64,000 bases of DNA from Cylindrotheca closterium (Eukaryota; Bacillariophyta; Bacillariophyceae; Bacillariales; Bacillariaceae): contig CAKOGP040001759.1 in the NCBI GenBank assembly GCA_933822405.4, positions 243,645-307,644 on the forward strand, written 5' to 3'. Shown piece by piece: positions 1 through 10,219 of the stretch; position 1 is the stretch's first letter, and each line of letters begins with the position of its first letter. A model generated the notes under the pieces. That model saw only the letters and a program-made list of their open reading frames with translations. It was not told the DNA's origin and ran no database searches. The translations under genes and the position numbers were made by a program.

Positions 1-495
1 AATATCAGGTGTAAGCAAATCGAATCCAAGAGGATCTGCATCGAATATATGGTCTGGCAAAAACGGAGTTTCTGCTCAAATCAAGAAAGCCCTAGCAATT
101 CAACACAATTGATACTAATAGCTCTACTAGTTATAGAAGCATTAGTGGTTAATAAGATTTTAACTCCCTTTGGTACCATGGTGAGCCATAGCTTTTCTCA
201 AAATTGAAAAAAACGACGAAGCAAGAATCCGGATTGGTCTGTCTGTTGTCAGTAAAATGTGAGCGAAAAATATCGAATTTTTTATTCAAATCGTTGATGC
301 GACACATTTGGCACGTGCGCAACTCTAAGTAATCCAACTCACGGACAAAATTTCAGATGCAAATTGCAGTGTTTTACCGCGGTTTTTGCTGATTCCTGAT
401 GGTTCCAATGAAATCTACGTGAAAAACTGGTCTAGACTATATATCCAAGTATTTTTCTTACATGGTTTTACGATTTTTTGTTTCCCCAACTTTCA
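1..495. other. No gene seen
   Basis: This AT-rich stretch lies downstream of the first minus-strand gene. Only short, unconvincing reading frames occur. I see no RNA gene or repeat of note. It may hold the 3' UTR of the gene ending at 496. Confidence 0.5.
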
Positions 496-3400
496 TTAAA
501 TTCCAAATGGACGGTAGATCGGGTTCTCTAGAATGGGTACCTCTAGAATGGGTACCTCTTCTGGGACTTCTAGGACATCATCAAGAGCTTGAAAACCTGC
601 TTGGTTTCCATCGCGCTCCCAATCTTCAGTATTTGAAATATCAGACATGGTGGCATAGATCTTGGCGAGATCAGGATGGTCATCTCTTGAATTCTTCAAC
701 TGAATCTTGACCGCCTTCTCCAAAAGTTCCACCGCTTTGTTTTGGTGACCTGTCTGAGCCAAATCTTTCGCAATGCAATTGTAGACCATGGCGACTCTAG
801 GGTGGTTGTCTCCAAGGTTGTTGCGGAAAATAGAAAGAGCTTTTTCGAATTGAACACTTGATTCCTCAATTCTCCCAAGTTGCTGAAGAACTTCTCCAAA
901 TGCTTGATGCGCTGCTGCAGTGGATGAATGTTCTGACCCGTTGACCCTCAAGAAAATATCGAGTCCCTTTTGGATCTGCCGCATCGCTTCCCCAGTCTTG
1001 CCTTGCTTGCTCAAGATGGTTCCAATCTCCTGATATGTTGAAGCTGTCGCAGGATGTTCCGGTCCATATACCTTTGATTTGATATCGAGTGAGCGTTGGT
1101 GATGCTGCATGGCCTCATCGTATCGGCCTTGATTGTACAAGGCGTTTCCAATAGAGTGATACGTTGCTGCAGTTGAGGCATTTTCCGGTCCATACACCTT
1201 CAACTGGATTTTAAGCACCTTTTCATATTGATGCATAGCTGCTTCGTACCTCCCTTGACTGCGCAAGACATTCCCAATACATTGATACGTTGAAATAGTA
1301 GAGGAATGCTCGCGTCCACATGCCTTCGATTTGATCTCGAGCGCGGTTTGGTATCGTTCCAAGGCTTCATAGTATCGACCTTGATTGCACAAGACGTTTC
1401 CAATACAGTGATATGTTGTTGCAGTTGAGTAATGTGCCGGTCCCAGTGCCTTCAATTTGATTACAAGTGCCTTAAAGTATCGCTCGGAGGCATGCTCCCA
1501 CTTGCCTTGATTGCACAAGACGTTTGCAATCTCGTGATGCGTCAATGCAATGGATGGATGTTCTGGCCCGTTCACCTTCTTAAAAATGTTCAGCGCTTGT
1601 TCGTAATTCTCCAGTGCAACTTCATTCATGTCTTGATCGCTCGAAACACCCCCAATGCAGAAATATGAGTCTGCAGTAGAAGAATGTTCTTGTCCAAGTA
1701 CCTTCAATTTGATCTCAAGTCCCTTTTTGTACTGTTCCATTGCCTTCTTGGACTTGCCTTGTTCACGCATGACATGGCCAATATTGTCATGTGTTTCTGC
1801 AATTGAAATATCATCGGCTCCATTTACCTTCAATTTAATCTCGAGCCCCTTTTGGTATTGCTTCATTGCCTCCTCCGACTTGCCTTGTTCGCGCAACACA
1901 TTCCCAATGTTGTCATATGTTCCTGCAGTCGAGATGTGTTCTGGTCCATGTATCGGAAGCACCTTTTGGTATTGTCGGATTGCTGCCTCATAGAGTTCTG
2001 GGTCCTTTTCGAGCCTTGCATCTTTCAAAAGGACCCTTGCAATTGAGTTGTAGGTCAAAGCAACCTCTGGATTCCTAGCGCCCTTTGCCTGCAGTTTTTG
2101 ATCTAGTCTCTGTTCTGGTGTGAGAACGGTTGCCGTATCTAGAACAATTTGGTCTCCTGTCTTTTCAATCGTGTCGGACTCATCCGGCGAGCGATTAATA
2201 TTCAGCTGTTCCAACATCGCTTGTGGTTCGTGGGAATGGGAAACATCCATTGGCACGATATTAAAGTGCTCCTTGATTTTCCAGTTCTCGAAACGTCCTT
2301 GCGTGATTGCCCCATTCATTCCCGTGTGCACACCGAGGCCTTCGAACCTACCATCCACAAAGTCACCATCAAATGTGCCCTTTTGAACGTCATTAAATCG
2401 TCCTTTTCCATGCCGTTGTTTCTTATGAAATTGACCGACGTACTTTGTGGAGTTTGTCATGTAAGTCGCAATACCATGAACCTTGTTCTTCAGAAAGGAT
2501 CCAAAACACTTATCATCATTCTCATAGATTGCAAAACCTTGGCCTTGGAAGACTCCGTGTAGCCTGAGAAAGAGAAACCGTAAGTGAGTGAGTGAGTGAG
2601 AAATGATGACTCGCAGTGTAACGAAAGCAAATGACAATCCATACACACCAGTGCCCGCCAAGGAGTCTACCATTGTCGTATGTCATAAAACCAATGCCAT
2701 GGGGCTTGCCGTCCAAGGTTGTACCAGTGTATTCTCTGTCTGTCTTGCGTGCTTTCTTGCGTCCCATTTTGATTTTTTCCTCAATCTTGATTCTGGGCAT
2801 GTCATCTTCGACATTGAAGGCGCGCCTTGATTCACAAGTGGCATCTGATCGAGAACTTGTGACGGATCGCACATCATCGTCCTCCACCATTTTAGCTTCG
2901 ATGACTTCGGCTGCTGGCTTAGTTTCTTCACCTTCTTTGGCTGTTTTGGGGGCATTTCGTCTAGCACGTTTTGTCTGCCTCCCTTGTTGTTGTTGTTGCT
3001 GCTGCTGCAAGGATCTTTTTGCTGCCTTTAGCGTATCTTGGGCTTGATCGTCCAAGCCAAATCTACCGCTGCTGCTAGATATCGATAATGTGGCTTCTTC
3101 TTCTTCTTTGTCAACACTGTTCACAATGGACAGAATGGTTTGCGCGAGTTGTTCACCTCCCTCGTCGTTCAATAGTGCCATAAGCCTATCTTTTGCCGAA
3201 TCGTCATCTTCGTCCCGGAGAGCTTTGTTGCCATCTACTACCGTCTCCTCATCATCAAACATCTCGTCCATATCAGTCCGGTCCACAAATCCACTCCATT
3301 CACTATCCTGAGACATTGATTCCATTCTAGAATTCAACTCGTCGTCATAGTTTGCAGTTGGCGGTCGTGCCTCAATATATGGAAAAGCTTTGTATGCACT

Positions 3401-3697
3401 CGGTCTCCTCAAATAGAAAAATTTATTTCTTACAATTCTCACTGCATCTTCTTTGGTCATCACAAAGTACCGTCGATGTTCCGAATCCCATTTCAAGAAT
3501 CTGCCATCGAGGCCCAATACGATCTCGTCAAGAATCTCTTTCTTTCTCTCCAAGCTTGAGGCATGAAACTCAGCAGACCTTGCTATAATGGTCTCCCGAA
3601 GGATGCGGTTTCCTTCATGTTTCCCTTTGCCCCTGTGGGATAGTACATCGTTTGGATTAATCAACGTTGGGTCAACGATTTCAGCGTTGTCATTCAT
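496..3697 (-). CDS. DUF6824-MORN-TPR fusion protein (2 exons, 1038 aa)
   Basis: Function is unknown; the domains suggest a scaffold. Exons are 3697-2649 and 2563-496, and the intron 2648-2564 (85 bp) has a GT donor and CAG acceptor. Splicing makes a Trp codon across the border and joins two halves of a MORN array, which supports the model. Residues 15-95 are a DUF6824-type domain whose NDVLFGRG motif has drifted to NDVLSHRG. A Glu/Asp- and Gln-rich linker follows. MORN repeats occupy about 328-430 and some ten kinesin-light-chain-type TPRs of about 42 residues about 513-993. The C terminus carries a 15-bp tandem repeat (EVPIL twice). The TPR region resembles that of the gene at 5762-7216, including the LTPEQRLDQ lead-in. 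The start is the first ATG, just before the domain. A split into two genes is possible but unlikely. Confidence 0.8.
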
Positions 3698-4232
3698 CGT
3701 GTCAATTAATTAAACTTCAATTTGGAAATGGAGTTGATGCATTCAGTTGCCTTTAGTCTTGCAGGTAAGGTGTGTGTTTTGGGTTCTTACAATATACGGT
3801 ATAGTATGAGTAGAGATGTTACGTTGTAGTTCATTTCAATCGCGGAATTCATTTCATGGGGCTGTCGTGTTTTTGTGCTCTAGCTGCCAGTACTTGTTCT
3901 ACGAGTGTTCGAAATCACGATCAGGATTGGCTAAAAAGTTAGAGAGTCGCCTGCATGGCACATGCACCTACAGTACAGTTTGCACGCTCAATATGTACGT
4001 ACGTTTATACACCTACCAGTATTTTTCAATACCGCATTTTTATCAAAAGTACGTCGCGTCCTACAATCCGCCGTCGTTGCTCTCGCATTATATCATCTCC
4101 CGTCGCACAAAGCCCCTACAGTATTTGTTTGATATTATATACTGCTGTAGATAGTATATCATTACATATATAGGTAGTACCCAAAACCAGTTCGTGTTGA
4201 GTCACTTCAAAGGTAAAGTGGAGATACAAAGA
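3698..4232. promoter_or_regulatory. Divergent intergenic region
   Basis: This 535-bp stretch separates the divergent starts of two DUF6824-type genes, so it should hold both promoters. It is AT-rich with several TATA-like stretches, for example around 4130-4175. No coding frame or specific operator is recognisable. Confidence 0.4.
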
Positions 4233-4979
4233 ATGGCGGCGGTTGAACCGAATGACAACGATGTTCTCCATTTTCACAACCCTGGTCGGCGACTTGCAAA
4301 TTTCAACAATGATCATCCTGGAAACCAGGACAGGTTACAACTTGTGAGAGAAAGTTTTCAAGAGTTTTGGCATGAGGATACCACGAAGTTGGACAGACGT
4401 TTTATTGTAATATTGGTCATCCAAGAGATTCAAGACAGAGGCGGGCGTTTCCTAAAGCAAAATGAAAATGGACAGTTTTCGGTCATGACAGATTATGGAG
4501 AGATCAAAAAGAAGACTAGGCCACTTTTTGACGGTATGAAATATAGGGAAAACAGAAGGCAACCACAAAACAATCCTGGTGACAATAATGAAGATCCTGG
4601 TGACGATAATGCAAATCCTGGTGACGATAATGCAGATCCTGGTGACGATAATGCAAATCAACAAGCACCTCGTCATGCTGGACGAATCAATAACCCTCAT
4701 CCCGATCCACAATTATTGCAACCGGCAATGAATACCGTCCTTCAACAGATTCTGCAAACTCTTCAACAGCTTTTGCAAGGTCAGCAAAGACACAGCAATG
4801 CAATTCAACAGATTCTGCAACAGCAGCCACAACAGCAGCCACAACCACAGCAGCAGCAGCAGCCACAACAACAGCCACAACAGCTGGCTGCAGTGAATGA
4901 GGATGTACTGGATGTATTCAATGAATTTCGAGGAAATGGCGAGAACAACCAAGTGACACAAAATGAAGAATATCGCTAA
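4233..4979 (+). CDS. Small DUF6824-like, Gln-rich protein (248 aa)
   Basis: Function unknown. Residues 7-105 fit the DUF6824 fold: NDVL start, HPGN-like motif, GGRFLK core and a Lys/Arg-rich end. The glycine-rich FGRG part is lost, so the domain is degenerate. A 21-bp tandem repeat then encodes four NPGDDNA-type heptads. The C-terminal third is Gln-rich with a TVLQQILQ motif that also ends the protein encoded at 5762-7216. The start is the first in-frame ATG; upstream in-frame codons lack one. It has no TPRs, unlike its two neighbours. It could be a truncated paralogue of the 5762-7216 gene that kept the head and tail modules. Confidence 0.7.
   Translation: MAAVEPNDNDVLHFHNPGRRLANFNNDHPGNQDRLQLVRESFQEFWHEDTTKLDRRFIVILVIQEIQDRGGRFLKQNENGQFSVMTDYGEIKKKTRPLFDGMKYRENRRQPQNNPGDNNEDPGDDNANPGDDNADPGDDNANQQAPRHAGRINNPHPDPQLLQPAMNTVLQQILQTLQQLLQGQQRHSNAIQQILQQQPQQQPQPQQQQQPQQQPQQLAAVNEDVLDVFNEFRGNGENNQVTQNEEYR
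4573..4656 (+). repeat. Four tandem 21-bp units
   Basis: Four in-frame units start at 4573, 4594, 4615 and 4636 and encode (N/D)PGD(N/D)N(A/E). The units are nearly identical, which suggests recent slippage. Confidence 0.9.
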
Positions 4980-5761
4980 TCATAGCGACAAACTCGACCA
5001 CGAGCAAGGCATATATGTGCAGGATCGAACATGTCGTAGTAGTAGTAATAGCAGTAATAGTCGATATGGAACTTATAAATGCTGGCGAAGGAGCTGAAAT
5101 GAATGGATGAGAATCCTCAAAGACGCGGCATTCTAAAGTCTGCACCAGCGACAATAAAAATTTTATTGTCGCTAATGGAGCCTGCGATACAGTTGACTGG
5201 GCTTCTATACTATGTTTTCGATTGAATGAATCATCGATTCACTTATTTCATTGTTCAATATAATTTCTCCGCTGGGTCCACGGCGCACGGCACCATGATA
5301 CAACAAATCCGTTCTACATAGATGGTTTTTGCAAACATTTTGGACGAACAGTTACATATCACACAACGGCAAACAGAACAATATTATGGATCCAAAGAAT
5401 AAGAATCGATTGTTGCTTCGATGCGTTTTATGTTCGTTTCCTATTCATCGCACATTCTTAGTATTCTTCTCTATCAGTCTCTCTGTATGTATCCAGTCAT
5501 TACTGCAGACAACCACATCTCCCAAGTCTTTATTGTAAATTGTTCTCTCTAGCTTTTACCATATAACTCTTAGAAATAGAATTCTTTTCTCGAAATGCTT
5601 CCCAATGGATGGTCGTGCTACTAGGATATCATTCATCCTCATTGTCTCGAAACCAAAAGCTCATTGACAACTGGATGTCCTTTGAAGGATTTTTGCTTTA
5701 ATCTCGAGCGCCGTCACTATATTCTACATCACTTTAAATCAAACTTTGACCGAAAAAAACA
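4980..5761. other. Convergent intergenic region
   Basis: This stretch lies between the 3' ends of two convergent DUF6824-type genes. It holds the perfect palindrome at 5147-5173. Short open frames here lack family features, and no gene is seen. Confidence 0.5.
5147..5173. terminator. 27-bp palindrome with AATAAA on both strands
   Basis: Two perfect 13-bp arms flank one central base. The arms contain AATAAA on the plus strand and also on the minus strand. Its place between convergent genes fits a shared bidirectional 3'-end/poly(A) signal. That role is inferred; the symmetry is directly visible. Confidence 0.5.
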
Positions 5762-7216
5762 TCATCCACTGTAAAGCTGTTGAAGGGCGCTATGGATGTC
5801 TTGCTGAACTTGCAAAAGCTGTTGAAGGACCGTATTGTTGGTTTGCTGGGCTTGGAGCGGTTCGGATGGATTCGTGCTTTGTTGAGTCTGCAAATCCTGT
5901 TGGGCTTTATGGATGCTTAGCTGAGCTTGCAAAAGCTGGTGAACTACAGTATTGTTGGTTTGCTGAGTGGGCAGCGGTCGACGAGCTGGATTGCCGTTTT
6001 GTGGAGTGGTATCACCGCTTGGCTCAGGAACATTAGCATTGACTTGCGTATTCTTGGACTCGGCTTGCTTGCGCAATATGTTTTCCATGGAACGGTATGT
6101 TGAAAGAGTCGAGGAATGAGTCGTTCCGTAGAGCTTGAACTTGATGTCAAGTGCGATTTGGAATTGGTCCATCGCATCGTCATAGTTGCCCTGATTGCAC
6201 AAGGCTTCTCCAATAGAGTGATATGTTGACGCAGTCGATGGATGCCGCCGCCCATCAACCTTCAAAAAGATTGCAAGCGCTTTGTGGTAGTTCTCTAGTG
6301 CGGCCCTTTCCTTTCCTTGCTTGCGCAAGACGTTTCCAATGCAGTAATGTGATGCTGCCATGGAGGAATCTTCTGGTCCATCCTGCATCTTCACTTTGAT
6401 CGCAAGCGCCTTTTGATACAGCTGCATAGCTTCCTCGTACTGGGCCTGATTGAACAAGACCATTCCCATGCAATGGTAAGAGTCTGCAGTTGACAAATGA
6501 TCAGTCCCATGTAGCTTCAATCTAATCTCAAGCCCTTTCTTATATTGGTCCATGGCATCCTCGGACATGTCCTGTTGGCACAAGACGTGCCCAATATTGT
6601 GATATGTGTCTGCAGTTTCGGAATGGTCGGGGCCGTGTACCTTCAAATGGATGGCAAGTACCTTTTGGTATTGTCGGATGGCTGCCTGATATAGTTCTTG
6701 GTCCTCTTCAAGTTTTCCATCTTTGAAAAGGAGCCCTGCAAGGGCATTGTAAGTCTTGGACACCTCTTCTGGTTGCGTCTCGCGCCGAATGTGCAATTGT
6801 TGATCCAATCTCTCTTCTGGTGTAAGGAGAATAGTAGAAGCGTCTGGTGCTACAGCAACTTCGTCCGGTGCGAGTTGAATCGATGACGGCGGTTCTTCGT
6901 TTCGGTTCTTTTCACCTCGATGGTTCAGATCGACAAAGCATTGTCTTGTTTTGTGCAATTTTTCTTCCTTTGTCATCTCCATGTATCCCCCATTCTTGCC
7001 ATCCTTCTTCAAGAAACGCCCGCCATTCTGATGTACACTGTAGATGACCGACTTTGCGATGGACCGTGTCTCGTTTCGATTCGTTGCTTGATTGTACTCT
7101 TCCAAATGTTGTCTCACAAGGTGTACCCAATACTGGTTTCCAGGATTCCGACCATTTCCCTTACCAAAGATGACATCGTGGTTCGTTGCCATGGCTGTTC
7201 TTGCTTTGAGATTCAT
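5762..7216 (-). CDS. DUF6824-TPR protein (484 aa)
   Basis: Function unknown; TPRs usually bind protein partners. Residues 9-105 form a recognisable DUF6824 domain: HDVIFGKG, then GNQYW, the GGRFLKKDG core and a KTRQ end. About six kinesin-light-chain-like TPRs of about 42 residues follow (roughly 150-380). The tail is Gln-rich with repeated QQTNNTV-QLLQ motifs. The LTPEERLDQQL lead-in and first TPR closely match the fusion protein encoded at 496-3697, so the two are paralogues. The tail module matches the Gln-rich protein at 4233-4979. Met1 or Met9 could start; Met9 lies right before the domain. No intron is needed. Confidence 0.8.
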   Translation of the reverse strand: MNLKARTAMATNHDVIFGKGNGRNPGNQYWVHLVRQHLEEYNQATNRNETRSIAKSVIYSVHQNGGRFLKKDGKNGGYMEMTKEEKLHKTRQCFVDLNHRGEKNRNEEPPSSIQLAPDEVAVAPDASTILLTPEERLDQQLHIRRETQPEEVSKTYNALAGLLFKDGKLEEDQELYQAAIRQYQKVLAIHLKVHGPDHSETADTYHNIGHVLCQQDMSEDAMDQYKKGLEIRLKLHGTDHLSTADSYHCMGMVLFNQAQYEEAMQLYQKALAIKVKMQDGPEDSSMAASHYCIGNVLRKQGKERAALENYHKALAIFLKVDGRRHPSTASTYHSIGEALCNQGNYDDAMDQFQIALDIKFKLYGTTHSSTLSTYRSMENILRKQAESKNTQVNANVPEPSGDTTPQNGNPARRPLPTQQTNNTVVHQLLQAQLSIHKAQQDLQTQQSTNPSEPLQAQQTNNTVLQQLLQVQQDIHSALQQLYSG

Positions 7217-7551
7217 TCATTATGGGAAGAACATAGAACTTCGTTTTGGATGCATGATTGATTGCTGGTCCGTTGTATGTGTGGACACGCACACGTCAAA
7301 TTTTGTGTGATTGAATTTTTCATAAAATTTTCAAGCGGATCCAAAATTTCTCAGCATGCGTGCGCTCTCACGCGGCGAGAGTGAGTGAGGTCGCTCGCAT
7401 GATGACTATTATTATATTGCTTCTCCGCGATGATTCATCATCACCATCACACCAGATGATACCATAGTGGCTATTGAGACATCACCACCATGCGCCTATA
7501 TTCCATGAACCCACGACAATCTAATTGATGACTAACCAATAATCTATCATT
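7217..7551. promoter_or_regulatory. Divergent promoter region
   Basis: This 335-bp gap lies between divergent start codons. It contains short GAGTGAGTGAGG and CGCGAGAG-like tracts near 7370-7400 and no coding frame. A promoter role is inferred from position only. Confidence 0.35.
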
Positions 7552-9543
7552 ATGAGCAGCGATAAGGAAGAAAAGGACGACCCAAATCATATGCCATTGT
7601 TTGCCACAGACAGGATAATGACAGTAGATGAAGGACCTCTGGCACAAGATTTACCAATAACGATGAACGGCACTGGATACCAACGTCGGAACGATGATTC
7701 CAACATTGGTATTAGTCTGCATAGGGAAAGGATACGTTTGGCAACTGATTCCAATGATGAGGTTGACATAGTAAATGCTTTCGTTACCACTGTAGATGCA
7801 AATATTTATGACGATAGTATTCAAAATGACGACGAAGACGACTATTGCTGGGAGGACATTTCCTTTCATTCCGAAGAAAGGGACAAGCATGGCAAACAAG
7901 GCAATGAACAGAAAGAATTTCCAGAGGACGAGAAGCAAGAAAATATTTTCTCAAGAACAATAGCTGGTTGGTTGAAGCTTGGTAGTCCGAAATCAGACAA
8001 TGGTTCGCACCATGAGGACCATGAGGGAATAAGCCCATTCGCACGGGATGCAGTCATAAAGTCGGCAGCTTTGCCACTAGAACATACATCAGATTACGAA
8101 TTGAATCAGCCTGGCGATCCATATGAAAGAGAAACTCAGCGAAGTCGATTCAGTGCCGTTTTGAGATTGTGGACAGCTGCTGATAAAAACAACGAGAGTG
8201 AATCACCTCTGTGCAATATGGAGGGGCACACACTAGGGGACCCAGTATCCGATGTGTATGCCGAATCAACTAGTCATAGTTCTGATGCTGGATCCATAGA
8301 TCAGGATTACGAAGATTCTAACGTTGACCTGACGATCAGTGCCCTGGACTGGCTGCAAAGCAACAATGATGTTCTTGCGGAAGACGAAACATCGGTTAGC
8401 AGCGACATAATTGGATCGCTCGGAAGCGGATATGGCTCTTTCGGAAATTTCCTCGAGGGTCGGCGTACACCAAAGCAACGCTCGCTAGATCGAGAAAGGG
8501 TTGTTCAATGGATGCGCAAAGGAAAGGGAAAAGGCCGGAGACGCGAAGACAAGTATGACCCAACAACAGAATATCGCAAGCTGGATGGTATGCTGCCCAA
8601 GAAAAAAAATGGTGCGACACCCGAAGCTCGAGCACATGAGATTGAAAGTGCCCTCGATTGGCTGCGGAGTGAGGGAGATAGTATTTCTATAGAAGAGTAT
8701 GCCATGGACGAACCAGCAATCGATTTCAGCACGAATAACTTTGGACCTGCTCCAGTTTGTGTCACAAGCCCAGAAGATCGACGGGAAGAACTGCGCAGCA
8801 TTATGACCTGGATTCGGAATAAAGGCAAAGGAATGAAAAGCAAGTTTGATCCAAATGGGAACTTTCGCAAACTGGATAAGCTTCTTCCAAAGCGGCGTGG
8901 ACAGACGCTGGAGCATCGTGCAAGAGAAATGGAAGGGGTGATGGATTGGATTAGGAATTCAGATCTGATACCCAAAGGAGCAACCAGTTTGCCTGAGCTT
9001 TTGATGTTTGAAAAGCTTGAGTCGTTTCATGTTTCACGACGAACTCCAGAAGAGCGGGTAAAGGACTTGGATCATGTCATGCTTTGGATGCGTCAAGAGA
9101 GGGGTTCTGATGACGAGATCACGGATCCTACAGGAGACTTCAGTAAGCTTAATTTGATTTTGGAGGTTAAAGAAGGTCAGTCAAGTGAAGACCGTGCCAA
9201 GGAGATAGAACGCAATCTTGATTGGTTACGAAATACTTATTGGGAGAATGATAATGATTCTCTACCATTAGAAAGCAGCAGTACGCCACAGAGAAGTCCA
9301 AGGTCTTCTTCTTCGCGTGAGAGCAGGCCTCAAAGGAGACGCCGAACACCATCTCCCAAGCGGAAACGAAACCCAGACGCGAAGATTCCAATGATAATTG
9401 GAGTTGCTCTAGACGAAGAGCCAAATCTGTTCGCTTCAATTGGTCATGTCGTAAACGTTGTTGCAACGCCATCTGATGCTTCTACGATGATTGACGATGC
9501 GTCATCACTAATATTAAATAACGGTACCAGATATAGCATTTAA
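7552..9543 (+). CDS. Acidic repeat protein of unknown family (663 aa)
   Basis: I do not recognise this family. The N-terminal 260 residues are acidic and poorly structured. From about 300 to 585 there are three repeats of about 70-100 residues. Each begins with a R(T/S)PE-R--EL motif and an MxWMR/I helix, continues with a DPTxxFxKLDxLLPK loop, and ends with an EDRAxEIExALDWLR helix. An extra ALDWLQ half-repeat lies near residue 264. The C terminus has an Arg/Ser stretch (RPQRRRRTPSPKRKR) that could be a nuclear signal. No membrane segment or signal peptide is visible. Two decayed fragments of this gene lie downstream (9671-9825 and 11770-12083). The start is the first ATG and is supported by homology with the second fragment. 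Confidence 0.75.
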   Translation: MSSDKEEKDDPNHMPLFATDRIMTVDEGPLAQDLPITMNGTGYQRRNDDSNIGISLHRERIRLATDSNDEVDIVNAFVTTVDANIYDDSIQNDDEDDYCWEDISFHSEERDKHGKQGNEQKEFPEDEKQENIFSRTIAGWLKLGSPKSDNGSHHEDHEGISPFARDAVIKSAALPLEHTSDYELNQPGDPYERETQRSRFSAVLRLWTAADKNNESESPLCNMEGHTLGDPVSDVYAESTSHSSDAGSIDQDYEDSNVDLTISALDWLQSNNDVLAEDETSVSSDIIGSLGSGYGSFGNFLEGRRTPKQRSLDRERVVQWMRKGKGKGRRREDKYDPTTEYRKLDGMLPKKKNGATPEARAHEIESALDWLRSEGDSISIEEYAMDEPAIDFSTNNFGPAPVCVTSPEDRREELRSIMTWIRNKGKGMKSKFDPNGNFRKLDKLLPKRRGQTLEHRAREMEGVMDWIRNSDLIPKGATSLPELLMFEKLESFHVSRRTPEERVKDLDHVMLWMRQERGSDDEITDPTGDFSKLNLILEVKEGQSSEDRAKEIERNLDWLRNTYWENDNDSLPLESSSTPQRSPRSSSSRESRPQRRRRTPSPKRKRNPDAKIPMIIGVALDEEPNLFASIGHVVNVVATPSDASTMIDDASSLILNNGTRYSI

Positions 9544-10219
9544 AAAATACCTGTTGCTGTACTGTACGCAGTACCTGTTACTGTACACCGAAAGTTCTTC
9601 TTTGAAAATGAATGCTTCCCTCCGATTCTCCATAGTACACCTGAAGATCGAGTACACTTGTACTGCGTACGGGATTGAAAGTGCCCTCGATTGGCTGCAA
9701 AGTAGTGAGGGCGATACTATTTCTAAACAAGGTTATGCCACGGACGAACTAGCAATCGATTTCAGCACAAATAAGTTTGGACCTGCTCCAGTTTGGCTGT
9801 GTCACAAGCCCAGAAGACCAGGCACCAATCATGATGTCAGCCAGCTGCAGAGTTGTTGTTGTTGTGCGGCGTGTCGTGTCGTGTCAACCACACACTCTAC
9901 TCCAGCAGAGATACTGGAACAAAATCTCAATTGACGAGTACCACCAATCAACTACAAGATTGAAGATGGAACATGCAAATTGACGAGCAACACATTTTTT
10001 GTGTACCTACTACTCGTATTCAGGATTTCTGCCGCGGCCACCAGCGGGCAGTCGAAAGTCATCGAAATGATACTGCCATCGGCATTCGATGAAGTCGACT
10101 GAGTCAGTCGATTCGATTCTCAAATCAACGATTGATTAGATTCAAGCTCACATGCAGTCGCGTTTCACTTTCGATCACTCCACATTATTCACATTTTATA
10201 CAAAAAAGTCATCAAAATC
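9544..10219. other. Intergenic DNA with gene fragment
   Basis: Apart from the fragment at 9671-9825, this stretch holds GTACTGTAC-type direct and inverted short repeats near 9555-9595 and the presumed promoter of the aminotransferase gene. No intact gene is seen. Confidence 0.5.
9671..9825 (+). pseudogene. Decayed internal fragment of the 7552-9543 gene
   Basis: The reading frame matches the parent around 8638-8790: IESALDWL, then the AIDFSTN and FGPAPV motifs. Identity is high at nucleotide level. The similarity is lost soon after FGPAPV, where an indel shifts the frame. It has no start codon of its own. It is best read as a remnant of a duplicated copy. Confidence 0.8.

Noticed and set aside
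462..2562. Plus-strand frames opposite the TPR gene
   Set aside because: They are shadow frames created by the repetitive minus-strand TPR coding sequence.
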